From assembly GCA_021776375.1 (NCBI GenBank), contig JAJFGA010000051.1:227177-291176 (forward strand): a stretch of 64,000 bases of DNA, in the 5' to 3' direction. The notes below the pieces were generated by a model. The model did not search any database. It saw only the letters and a program-made list of their open reading frames with translations, and was not told where the DNA came from. The DNA is from Hyphococcus sp. GTDB lineage: Bacteria; Pseudomonadota; Alphaproteobacteria; Caulobacterales; Parvularculaceae. Position 1 is the stretch's first letter; each line of letters starts with the position of its first letter. A program made the position numbers and the translations under genes. Positions 56,365 to 64,000 of this stretch are shown in pieces.

Positions 56365-57264
56365 TTACGGCCATTGCGGCTCGGTGCATTTGGTTATGTC
56401 CGCCGGCGGCGCGACCGGGTCTATCTGATCCGGATTGTCGGCGACCAGATCCATATAGGCTTCCACCAGGCTTGAATAGGGCGGCAACGGCCCGGTGCGC
56501 ATGACGCCGTCGATTTCCGCCGAGCCGTGAATTTCAAAATGCAGATGCACGGTGGTTGCGCGCGACGACGATGACAGGCGGTCAGAAACCCGCGCGATCC
56601 GCTGGCCTTTGGTTACCGGCGCGCCAACTTCCACCCAGCCCGGCAATGGTGTTTGCATATGCAAGTGTTTGTAAATATAGCCGCTCTCCGCGCCGAAGAC
56701 ATTAACCGAAATCGACCCGACCCAACTGATATGGCCGTCTTCCGGGGCGACGAGCCAGTGCACGGCGTTCTCACAAGTGGCGGGCCTTATATCCTGTCCG
56801 TTATGTCCAAGCCCGCCATCGCATAACGCGTTTGTATGCTTGGCGGGGTTGGTGCGCGCCTCGCAGAAATTATCGCGCCACGCATAGTCGAAATTCGCCG
56901 CATCGTTTTCCGACCCGCCCGGCGCCGGCCATGCGCCGCCGCCATAACCGCCCCCGCCCTGGCCAAAAATCTGCGAGTTGGCGAAGGCCGGGCCTTCTTC
57001 AAACGGAAACCGCATAAACGGCGCGACCACGCTGGCGTCAGTGACGCCGGTGGAGCCATGGGTCGTCGATGAGCCGGCAAGAAGATCACCCGGCGGATTT
57101 TGCCAATCTGCGGGTAAAGCCGGATCGACCACAACAGGGTCGGGATCAGGGTCGGGATCGGGATCGGGCGTCACACCTGCATCATCGGCGCAGGCGGCAA
57201 GCATGAATGCGATCGCCGCGACTCCAATCCAGTTTTTATCAAAGCGGGCAAGAAGCTGGCTCAT
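56365..57264 (-). CDS. M23-type metallopeptidase, probable lipoprotein
   Basis: A 299-residue protein. The signal region ends in MLAAC at about residues 20-24, a good lipobox. A low-complexity run of Asp-Pro (about residues 32-44) follows. The catalytic domain has His-x3-Asp in GHNGQDI (near 153-159) and the His-x-His motif HLHFEIHG near 250, the zinc sites of M23 peptidases. It would cut peptidoglycan cross-links. It overlaps the upstream secreted gene as ATGA, indicating a shared operon. Confidence 0.88.
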   Translation of the reverse strand: MSQLLARFDKNWIGVAAIAFMLAACADDAGVTPDPDPDPDPDPVVVDPALPADWQNPPGDLLAGSSTTHGSTGVTDASVVAPFMRFPFEEGPAFANSQIFGQGGGGYGGGAWPAPGGSENDAANFDYAWRDNFCEARTNPAKHTNALCDGGLGHNGQDIRPATCENAVHWLVAPEDGHISWVGSISVNVFGAESGYIYKHLHMQTPLPGWVEVGAPVTKGQRIARVSDRLSSSSRATTVHLHFEIHGSAEIDGVMRTGPLPPYSSLVEAYMDLVADNPDQIDPVAPPADITKCTEPQWP

Positions 57265-58553
57265 GGCCGCGCCCTCCCGGCGTCGCCCACCACCACCACC
57301 AGATCACCGGCAATCGCCGCCAGCGCATCGCGATCATGACAGGCGGGATCGGCAGTGACGCTTTCATCGGCGCAATGCCGGGTCAGCGCATAAGCCGCGC
57401 CATAAACTGAAAAACTCGCGGTCAACGCCTGTTCCGTTCCGGCGAAGGTCACCGCATCATTGACGCCGGGGGCGTCGCCGTTCTTTGCAATCACCGTCAA
57501 CAGCCGCGATCCATAGAGGCTGTAGGTAACGCCGCCGACTTTGAAAGTCGCATTATAGCTGTCGGGGTTGCCGACAATGGTGGTCGAGCCGGGCTCAGCT
57601 GATGCGGGCAACAGCAACGGCAGTTCAGCGGCGGCGACAAACCGCTCACCGTTATAGGGCGTCGCCGCCAGCGCCATTTCTTGTTGCGCGTTAAGCGCCG
57701 CCTCAACCGCGTCCCAATCGATGACCGTGCGCTTGCGTACCGCCGCCGGATAGACCCGCAGCGCGGCTTGGGCGGCGCCGATCTCCTTGGACTGAACCAC
57801 CGCCGCATCACGCACACGCGGCGGGCCTTTCTGTTCGGCAATCGCGGCCGCAACCGGCGAGACGGCGTTGTCCGGTGCATATTGCAATGAGAGATCGTCG
57901 ATCAAAAACCGCACCGGTTGATTGTTTTGCGCTGTCCGGCGCAGCAACACCGTCACCCGCGAAAGCTGCGCGCGCGCGGCGCCTAAGCTTGCGCTTGTGG
58001 GCCAGGTGAAGGCGTCTTTAGACCAGTTAAAGCGGACATCCGTCTGCGCGCGCTGCACGCCGCTGGCGTCAAACCCGCGTAGCTCGGCGACAAAGGCCTC
58101 GCCCTCGGCCCCGCCGGTCGGATTGATCCGCATCGCCACTACAGATACGGGTTTTGAAAAATCCATCACCATGGCCGGGCCGCCGGAACGCACATCATGC
58201 GCCGCCGCGCGCCGCCCGCTTGCGGCTTGCGGGTAAGAACACAAAGAGGCGTTCACATCATCGAAGACGCGGGCGCAGAAATGAACGCTGGCGCCGCGTC
58301 CGAACCGCACGCCATGCGAGGCCGCATATTGATCGCTAAGCTCAATTCCGGCGCCAAGTTGCGGGCCCTGGACATTTTCAAAATCGATGACGCCCGGCTC
58401 CTGGGCCGGCTGCGCCGCGCTTAAAGTGAGGGCGGGATTGAGCGCTGGGGTGGAGGCGGTCGTCGTCTGCGCCGCAGCCACCGCCATGACGACGACCGGC
58501 GACAATAACGCCGCCAGGCTCAAAACCAGCTGTTTGGTCCTAAACTGTCCCAC
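57261..58553 (-). CDS. secreted protein of unknown function, partner of the M23 lipoprotein
   Basis: A 430-residue exported protein. A signal peptide (LVLSLAALLSPVVVMAVAAAQ) is followed by a beta-rich N-terminal half (GVIDFENVQGPQLGAGIELS with a jelly-roll-like pattern, two paired Cys: VHFCARV, SLCSYP) and a C-terminal part containing ADESVTADPACHD. I recognise no family, but the first half resembles carbohydrate-binding-type jelly rolls. Its stop overlaps the M23 start, so the pair may act together at the cell wall. Confidence 0.75.
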   Translation of the reverse strand: MGQFRTKQLVLSLAALLSPVVVMAVAAAQTTTASTPALNPALTLSAAQPAQEPGVIDFENVQGPQLGAGIELSDQYAASHGVRFGRGASVHFCARVFDDVNASLCSYPQAASGRRAAAHDVRSGGPAMVMDFSKPVSVVAMRINPTGGAEGEAFVAELRGFDASGVQRAQTDVRFNWSKDAFTWPTSASLGAARAQLSRVTVLLRRTAQNNQPVRFLIDDLSLQYAPDNAVSPVAAAIAEQKGPPRVRDAAVVQSKEIGAAQAALRVYPAAVRKRTVIDWDAVEAALNAQQEMALAATPYNGERFVAAAELPLLLPASAEPGSTTIVGNPDSYNATFKVGGVTYSLYGSRLLTVIAKNGDAPGVNDAVTFAGTEQALTASFSVYGAAYALTRHCADESVTADPACHDRDALAAIAGDLVVVVGDAGRARP

Positions 58554-59099
58554 AGTCTCACCCCTTGGCTCTAGCGTAATTCAATGAACGCCGGGCGGCA
58601 AGGCGAGGGTCTCCGATGGCCGCAAACGCCTCTAAAAAGGCCTTTCTCGGTATTTATGAGCCCAATAACCACGGGGCCTGTAGCCTTATCTGGTCCAACA
58701 TTTTCACTCTTTCTGGCCGCTGGCGCCGCTGGTCGCCGAAATGTCTGCACATGCTGCATTTGGTTGTACTCCTTACGCAATTTTAGATCCCGGTATCCTG
58801 CTCACAAGCACACTACGCCCGCCCAAACCCGTGAGGATAACTTTTCACCGGTCAAACGGGTGATTGGGCTAGGGGACCCAATCACAGCCCCGTTTGACGA
58901 TTTTGTGCGACAAATCTCTTTGAGCACACACGCTTTGCTAGAAGCGTATGCCAAAGACACAACTTCAGCGGAGAATTTGTCGCGTGCGGCGCACCAAAAG
59001 AAAACAGCAAAAAAGTTTTACTTGTTTTCGACGGACCGGCATTGCTGTAGCGTTCAAGCGCAAGCGGGGGCGTGTCGTCATTTTGAGAAGGATACCGCC
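58554..59099. other. 546-base intergenic region, holding a long hairpin
   Basis: The region between a divergent pair (secreted gene, Sel1-like lipoprotein) has one notable element, a hairpin at 58851-58898. A 52-codon plus-strand frame at 58617 (MAANASKKAFLG) exists but has no ribosome site. No tRNA or terminator is otherwise evident. Confidence 0.5.
58851..58898. repeat. long inverted repeat (18 paired bases)
   Basis: Outer arms GTCAAACGGG (58851-58860) and CCCGTTTGAC (58889-58898) are perfect; inside them TGATTGGG (58861-58868) pairs with CCCAATCA (58877-58884), with a four-base bulge CAGC (58885-58888) and an eight-base loop. Neither side shows a T-run, so a regulatory or cruciform role is more likely than termination. 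Confidence 0.6.
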
Positions 59100-59795
59100 T
59101 TGTCTGCAACCTTCAGTAAAACCCGTTTCCCCACTACAATTCTCGTAACCACTCTGGCCGCCGCCATGCTCGGCGCCTGCGCCACCGGCAAGTCATCCTC
59201 TGAGGCGCGCGGCCCCGCCGCCAGCATCAACCAGCCCGAACGATTATTAGCGCATGCCCGCAACATCCAAGCCGAGAAGGGTTGCGAAAAAGCCATTCCC
59301 ACCTATCGGGTGACCGCCAGTTTCGGCGAGGGCTACGAGGTTGCCCAATATGAGCTTGGCGCCTGCCTGTTGGAGATCGCACCAACCAGCGAGCAGGCCG
59401 CGCTGCTGACACAGGAGGGCCTGTTCTGGCTGCGCCGCGCCGCATGGGCCGGAAACGCCCGCGCCCAATGGCGCCTCGCCATGGTTTTGAGCGGCGCACC
59501 GTCGCCTTATACAGAAAATGTTGACGCCGCCCCGAGCGAGGCGATGGGCTGGGCGCTGATCTATAAAGACAACGCAACGCGCGAGCTCTACGGCCTCGCC
59601 CCGGTCTACCCGAAGATCATCAACCACCTCCAAGCAACGCTGCCGCCAAGCGCCAAAACAGAAGCGACAACATTCGCCAATGATTTCGCCGAGGTCAAAA
59701 TGGCGATCTTCGCGCCGCCAGCGCGCAATCCAAGGGCGGAAAAAGCCGGTAAACTGCAAGGCCAGGGCGAGGGCCAACGCCGCCGACGCCGGTAA
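59100..59795 (+). CDS. lipoprotein, Sel1/TPR-like, with TTG start
   Basis: A 231-residue protein. The open frame runs further upstream, but a TTG at 59100 is preceded by AAGGA at a suitable distance and gives a normal lipoprotein signal (LSATFSKTRFPTTILVTTLA) with the lipobox LGAC near residue 32. The body has Sel1-like motifs (YEVAQYELGACLLEIAP; LFWLRRAAWAGNARAQWRLA), typical of short helical repeats. Periplasmic or outer-membrane location; partner unknown. Confidence 0.72.
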   Translation: MSATFSKTRFPTTILVTTLAAAMLGACATGKSSSEARGPAASINQPERLLAHARNIQAEKGCEKAIPTYRVTASFGEGYEVAQYELGACLLEIAPTSEQAALLTQEGLFWLRRAAWAGNARAQWRLAMVLSGAPSPYTENVDAAPSEAMGWALIYKDNATRELYGLAPVYPKIINHLQATLPPSAKTEATTFANDFAEVKMAIFAPPARNPRAEKAGKLQGQGEGQRRRRR

Positions 59796-59827
59796 GCGAC
59801 ACAGACCGCAAACACAGAAACAAAAAT

Positions 59828-59855
59828 CGCCGCCGCAAGAACTCATGCGGCGGCG
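59828..59855 (-). terminator. terminator after aceA
   Basis: On the minus strand CGCCGCCGC and GCGGCGGCG (59828-59836 with 59847-59855) form a 9-bp stem followed by ATTTTTG. It ends the aceA transcript. A further dyad at about 59865-59890 overlaps the aceA stop. Confidence 0.85.
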
Positions 59856-59888
59856 TTCCCTCCCCTAAACGCGCTAGATGGCGCGCGT

Positions 59889-61178
59889 TTATTCTGCTGC
59901 TGATCTAAATTGCGCGTTCTCGGTCGACTCGCCCATCGCCGTGGTCGAGGCCTGTCCGCCGGAAAGCGTTTTGGCGACGAGATCAAAATAGCCGGTGCCA
60001 ACTTCGCGCTGGTGACGGGTGGCCTGATAGCCGTGCTGCTCGGACGTAAACTCCGCCTGCTGAAGCTCTGAGTAAGCCGCCATGCCGCGCTCGCGATAGC
60101 CACGGGCAAGCTCGAACATGCCGAAGTTGAGCGAGTGGAACCCGGCCAGGGTAACAAACTGGAATTTATAACCCATAGCGCCAAGTTCGCGCTGGAATTT
60201 GGCAATCGTTTCCTTGTCGAGATTGGCTTCCCAGTTGAACGATGGCGAGCAATTATACGCCATCATCTTGCCGGGATATTTCTTCTGGATCGCCTCGGCG
60301 AATCTCTTGGCGTCCTCGAGATTGGGCTTGGAGGTCTCCCACCATAACAGGTCCGCACTCTTGCCGTAGCTGAGGCCGCGGGCGATGCAATGATCAACGC
60401 CGACACCTTCCTTGATGCGATAGAAGCCTTCTGGTGTGCGGCCCTGGTCAAAGTCGATAAATTCGTGGTCGCGCTCATCAATGTCCGACGTGATCAACTT
60501 GGCCGATTCCGCATCGGTGCGCGCCACCAGGACGGTTGCAACGCCGGCAACGTCAGCGGCAAGGCGCGCCGCATTCAAGTTACGCTCATGGGCTTTGGTG
60601 GGGATCAAAACCTTACCGCCGAGGTGGCCGCATTTTTTCTCAGAGGCAAGCTGGTCTTCGAAGTGAACGCCAGCGGCGCCGGCTTCGATATAGGCCTTCA
60701 TGATCTCATAGCAGTTTAATGGCCCGCCAAACCCGGCTTCCGCATCGGCGATTATGGGTAAAAAATAGTCCCGCTCAACATTGCCTTCGGAAAATTCAAT
60801 TTGATCGGCGCGTGCGAGCGCGTTGTTGATGCGCTTGGCGAGCTCCGGACCGGAATTTGCGGGGTACAAAGACTGATCGGGATAGGTCTGGGAGGAAATA
60901 TTGGAATCGCCCGCGACCTGCCAACCGGAAAGATAAATTGCCTTGAGCCCGGCCTTGGCCATCTGCACCGCCTGATTGCCGGATAAGGCGCCGAGCGCAT
61001 TAATGTAGTCTTCGGATTTTAAAAGCTCCCACAACTTGTTGGCGCCGCGCTCAGCGAGCGTGTGGGTGAGCTGCACCGACCCGCGCAGGCGCGCGACCTC
61101 GTCAACATCGTAATTACGCTCGATCCCGTCAAACCGGCCTGCCGGCGCGGAGGGCGTCAACTTTTCAAAATCCGACAT
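59889..61178 (-). CDS. aceA: isocitrate lyase
   Basis: A 429-residue isocitrate lyase, first enzyme of the glyoxylate bypass. KKCGHLGGK at residues 181-189 contains the catalytic Cys183; [22 protein letters not shown] and [14 protein letters not shown] are present. It splits isocitrate to succinate and glyoxylate. Malate synthase is not adjacent. It is divergent from a regulator gene across about 205 bases. Confidence 0.97.
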   Translation of the reverse strand: MSDFEKLTPSAPAGRFDGIERNYDVDEVARLRGSVQLTHTLAERGANKLWELLKSEDYINALGALSGNQAVQMAKAGLKAIYLSGWQVAGDSNISSQTYPDQSLYPANSGPELAKRINNALARADQIEFSEGNVERDYFLPIIADAEAGFGGPLNCYEIMKAYIEAGAAGVHFEDQLASEKKCGHLGGKVLIPTKAHERNLNAARLAADVAGVATVLVARTDAESAKLITSDIDERDHEFIDFDQGRTPEGFYRIKEGVGVDHCIARGLSYGKSADLLWWETSKPNLEDAKRFAEAIQKKYPGKMMAYNCSPSFNWEANLDKETIAKFQRELGAMGYKFQFVTLAGFHSLNFGMFELARGYRERGMAAYSELQQAEFTSEQHGYQATRHQREVGTGYFDLVAKTLSGGQASTTAMGESTENAQFRSAAE

Positions 61179-61282
61179 TAAAAAATCCCCTTCTCAAATC
61201 TGAACTGGCCCCCATGCTGGGCCGGCCTACTGCGCCGCACAATTATAAACGGGTCACATCGTAGGCTTACTAACTTCTATTA

Positions 61283-61306
61283 TTGTAATGCTGTTATGTT
61301 TGTAAT
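61283..61306. promoter_or_regulatory. direct repeats TTGTAAT in the aceA-regulator gap
   Basis: TTGTAAT occurs at 61283-61289 and 61300-61306, 17 bases apart, in an AT-rich segment between aceA and the divergent regulator. Such spacing puts both copies on neighbouring DNA helix faces and could be the regulator's operator. Confidence 0.4.
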
Positions 61307-61385
61307 ATTATGCCTTAGTAGCCGTATGGTTAAAGATTCATTCCATATTCGAAACAGTATCTAAAACCTGCTAGGGACCGCCTGA

Positions 61386-62816
61386 ATGGCCGCTGAATCA
61401 AAACGCCTCTTTATCGGCCCCAGACTGCGCAGGATCCGCCGCGAGCTCGGCCTGACCCAGGCGCAGATGGCTGCGGACATGGAGGTCTCGGCCTCATACA
61501 TCACGCTGATTGAACGCAACCAACGCCCGCTGCCGGCTGACCTCCTGTTGCGCCTGGCAGAAACCTACGCACTCGATCTCAGTGTTTTTTCATCCGGCGA
61601 GGACGAGACCTTCGCCCAGCTTGAAGCCGCGCTCGCCGATCCGATTTTTCAGGAGCTGTCGGTCGGACGTGAGGATGTGCGCGACCTCCTCTCCGCCAAC
61701 CCCGCTATGGGCGAAGCGGTCGCCGCGCTCTATCAGTCCTATCGCGCCAGCCAGTCGGCGGTGATGGAAGCGCGCGCCGCCGGGCGGTCCGGCCCCGCCG
61801 ACCCATTGGAAGAAGCGCGCGAATTTATCGCCGCGGCGCGCAACTATTTTCCGGCGCTTGATGAGGCCGGAGAAGAAACGGCGCGGGCGTTGGGCGCCGC
61901 CGGCAGGGCCGGACCCCCTGGCGGCGGCCTGATGGAAGCGCTCAGTGAACGGTTTAAAAAGCGCCACGCGCTGACTTTGCGCATTTTGCCCGCCGATATC
62001 ATGGTTGGCGCCTATCGTCGCCATGACCGCCACCGCGCGCAAATCGCGATTTCAGAGGCGCTCGATCAGGCGAGCCGGGTGTTCCAGGCCGTTCTGCAAC
62101 TGATCTTACTGGAGCAGGGAAAGGCCCTGGACGACACCGTAAACGCCGCCGCCTTCGACACCGATGCCGGGCGGCGGCTCGCGCGCGCCGCGCTCGCCAA
62201 TTACGCCGCCGGGGCGATTATATTCCCATACGAACGATTTCACGCCTCTCTCAGTGATCTAAAATATGACATCGAAGCCCTCAGCCGGCGCTTTGGCGCC
62301 AGCTTTGAGCAGGTCTGTCACCGCCTGACGACCATGCAGCGCCCCGGCAAGGAGGGCGTTCCATTTTTCTTCTTACGCATCGACGCCGCCGGCAATGTCT
62401 CAAAGCGCTTTTCTGCGGGCGTCTTCCCGTTCGCGCGTTATGGCGGCTCGTGCCCATTGTGGAACATTCACGAAGCCTTCCGTACACCGCACAAAATTAT
62501 TTCGCAGGCCGTCCAGCTGCCCGACGGCGAGACCTATTTCTCGCTCGCGCGCACCGTTCATGGCGGCGAAGCCGGGTTTGGCGCGCCGAAGGCCGAACGC
62601 GCGGTCGCGCTTGGTTGCGAGATGAAACATGCGCGCCAGCTGATCTATGCTGAAGGGCTCGATTTTGAGACCACCGCGCCGACACCGATTGGCGTCACCT
62701 GCCGGCTGTGCCCGCGGCCCGGATGCGCGGCCCGCGCCCACCCGCCGCTGGAACGCCGGCTCATCATCGACGAACACCGGCGCATGGCGACACCGTTCTC
62801 TTTTGCGTTTGATTGA
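61386..62816 (+). CDS. short-chain fatty acid/acetate-type regulator (XRE-DUF2083 family, RamB/ScfR-like)
   Basis: A 476-residue protein. An N-terminal XRE helix-turn-helix (RLRRIRRELGLTQAQMAADM, EVSASYITLIERNQRPLPA) covers about residues 12-65; an IrrE/ImmA-like middle (QISEALDQASRVFQAVLQL) and a DUF2083 C-terminus with the Cys pair CRLCPRPGC follow. Relatives regulate acetate, propionate and glyoxylate genes in actinobacteria and alphaproteobacteria. Divergence from aceA supports that role here. Confidence 0.9.
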   Translation: MAAESKRLFIGPRLRRIRRELGLTQAQMAADMEVSASYITLIERNQRPLPADLLLRLAETYALDLSVFSSGEDETFAQLEAALADPIFQELSVGREDVRDLLSANPAMGEAVAALYQSYRASQSAVMEARAAGRSGPADPLEEAREFIAAARNYFPALDEAGEETARALGAAGRAGPPGGGLMEALSERFKKRHALTLRILPADIMVGAYRRHDRHRAQIAISEALDQASRVFQAVLQLILLEQGKALDDTVNAAAFDTDAGRRLARAALANYAAGAIIFPYERFHASLSDLKYDIEALSRRFGASFEQVCHRLTTMQRPGKEGVPFFFLRIDAAGNVSKRFSAGVFPFARYGGSCPLWNIHEAFRTPHKIISQAVQLPDGETYFSLARTVHGGEAGFGAPKAERAVALGCEMKHARQLIYAEGLDFETTAPTPIGVTCRLCPRPGCAARAHPPLERRLIIDEHRRMATPFSFAFD

Positions 62817-62921
62817 GACGAAGCGTTATTGCGGTTGATTGTGCGATCCAATAGGGTTCGGGCAAATCTCTGACGGCAACTTCAAATCTTTTTGGCTTCA
62901 ACTCATTTAGGGGTATGGCGA

Positions 62922-64000
62922 ATGGCTCGCAATCTTCGAATTTTTCTTCTCTCAACCGCCGCTGCAACGCTGTTAGCAGGTTGCGGCGAAGGCGCTAAAA
63001 CATCTGCGCCGGAAACCAATACCGCCGCAAGCGGGGCCGCGACCAGCGAGGCCCAATCGCAAACCGAGGCCATTAACGCCTGGTTTGAAGCTGAGTTCGA
63101 GCGGCAGGTTGAGCGCTCGCCAATGTTTCAAACCTTCCTTGGGCGAAAGACCAACTATGATAAATGGGACGATGCGAGCGATGCATATGATTATGAGTCC
63201 CTTGCGCTGGAGACGGCAGCGCTTGCCGAAATGCGCGCGACCTTCAATCTCGAAGATCTCGACCCGCAGGCGCAGATGTCTTATCGGCTCGCAGAATATG
63301 ACGGCGACCTCGCCGAGCGACGCCTTGCATTCCGCAATCACTGGTATGAGTTCAGCCACTTCCGGGGCCCGCATTCAGGCGTTCCGCCCTTCCTGATCAA
63401 CCAGCACCGCATCACGTCGGTTGAAGACGCGGAAGCTTACATCTCGCGCCTTAACGGCATTGACGACTATCTCGGCCAGCACCAACAAAACGCCGAAGAT
63501 CAATTTGCCCGCGGCATTAACCCGCCGAAATGGTCTTATGTGAGAATGATAGACACCTCGAAAAATATTATTTCCGGGGCGCCGTTTGACGAGAGCGGCG
63601 AGCCTTCTGCGCTTCTTGCAGACTTCGACAAAAAACTCGCGGGCCTGGACGCTGATGACGCAACCAAGGAAGACCTTCGCTCTCGCGCGGTCGAGGCGAT
63701 GCTAACGTCGATGAAGCCGGCATATGATGGGCTTATCGCAATGTTCGAAACGCAAATGGCGACCGCCACCAATGACGACGGCGCGTGGAAGCTCCCCGAC
63801 GGCGATCAGTATTACGCGCTGCAACTGGAAGCGATGACAACAACGACGATGTCGCCGAGCGAGATCCACGACCTTGGGCTCAGCGAAGTCGCCCGCATTC
63901 ACGCGGAGATGACCGAAATCAAAAACTCCGTCGGGTTTGAGGGAACGCTGCAGGACTTTTTCGTCTATATGCGCACCGACCCCGATGGGAAATTCACGTA
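62922..64000 (+). CDS. DUF885 family lipoprotein (3' part beyond the window)
   Basis: About 359 codons are visible from the ATG at 62922, open to the edge. The N-terminal segment MARNLRIFLLSTAAATLLAGC ends in a lipobox (Cys21), then an acidic/Ala-rich linker and the start of DUF885 (INAWFEAEFERQVERSPMFQ, FLGRKTNYDKWDDAS). DUF885 proteins are zinc-peptidase-like (M3/M2 fold) of about 600 residues and lie in the periplasm. The predicted zinc motif lies beyond the window. Confidence 0.85.
   Translation, partial: MARNLRIFLLSTAAATLLAGCGEGAKTSAPETNTAASGAATSEAQSQTEAINAWFEAEFERQVERSPMFQTFLGRKTNYDKWDDASDAYDYESLALETAALAEMRATFNLEDLDPQAQMSYRLAEYDGDLAERRLAFRNHWYEFSHFRGPHSGVPPFLINQHRITSVEDAEAYISRLNGIDDYLGQHQQNAEDQFARGINPPKWSYVRMIDTSKNIISGAPFDESGEPSALLADFDKKLAGLDADDATKEDLRSRAVEAMLTSMKPAYDGLIAMFETQMATATNDDGAWKLPDGDQYYALQLEAMTTTTMSPSEIHDLGLSEVARIHAEMTEIKNSVGFEGTLQDFFVYMRTDPDGKFT

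Noticed and set aside
58584..59099. Upstream part of the lipoprotein frame.
   Set aside because: No signal-peptide logic, crosses the hairpin at 58851-58898, and a TTG with ribosome site lies at 59100.

Overview
The window reads as an ordinary chromosomal segment of a free-living alphaproteobacterium, most likely from the Hyphomonadaceae/Parvularculaceae/Caulobacter side of the class. Points in favour: a cysG-DUF2849-cysI-DUF934-cysH sulfate assimilation cluster, an archaeal-type class I lysyl-tRNA synthetase, a PhaR-type PHA regulator next to phaAB, a DUF4908 secreted protein, an isocitrate lyase divergent from a short-chain-fatty-acid type regulator, and a DUF2270 protein. The lineage call is inference from gene content. 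I see no prophage, insertion sequence, integrase, CRISPR array or rRNA. One tRNA gene, Gly(CCC), is present.

Layout. 1-760: 3' part of a TPR protein (runs off the left edge). 1-8.3 kb: alpha/beta hydrolase, then a tightly overlapping minus-strand sulfur operon (cysG, DUF2849, GST, cysI, DUF934, APS-type cysH) with a divergent LysR gene. 8.3-12.7 kb: a small RNA candidate, an IscU-like scaffold, pirin, a PhyH-type dioxygenase, cysS and hisI. 12.7-15.5 kb: ArsR regulator, beta-carbonic anhydrase and SulP transporter in one operon. 15.7-23 kb: housekeeping and transport genes (YdeI-like, DUF2270, MATE, pyrD, DUF952, TPR lipoprotein-like, SLC13, TerB). 23.0-24.3 kb: a 1.27-kb stretch with no intact gene, holding a gene-like but broken minus-strand frame, GNRA-type hairpins and a rho-independent terminator. 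24.3-31.3 kb: DUF938 methyltransferase, radical SAM protein, SYLF protein, tRNA-Gly, gloB, a methyltransferase, hisC and a prephenate/arogenate dehydrogenase. 31.3-36.4 kb: prkA-yeaH-spoVR stress trio. 36.9-43.6 kb: membrane proteins, AhpD-like protein, lysK, a GT4 glycosyltransferase, MarC and two secreted proteins. 43.7-46.6 kb: phaAB and phaR. 46.6-54 kb: a GGDEF/EAL protein and a polysaccharide group (two GT2, GT39, O-antigen ligase). 54-62.8 kb: thrS, yidD, an M23 lipoprotein with a 430-residue secreted partner, a Sel1-like lipoprotein, aceA and its probable regulator. 62.9-64 kb: start of a DUF885 lipoprotein (runs off the right edge).

How the genes fit together: sulfate is reduced through APS (CysH with two cysteine pairs) and siroheme-dependent CysI, whose cofactor CysG makes. 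PhaA/PhaB supply 3-hydroxybutyryl-CoA for carbon storage under PhaR, while aceA with its regulator allows growth on C2 compounds. Carbonic anhydrase plus SulP suggests bicarbonate uptake under ArsR control. The most novel-looking items are the minus-strand small RNA at 8.4 kb with C-rich anti-Shine-Dalgarno-like loops and an ECF-type promoter, and the 1.27-kb orphan segment at 23-24.3 kb.
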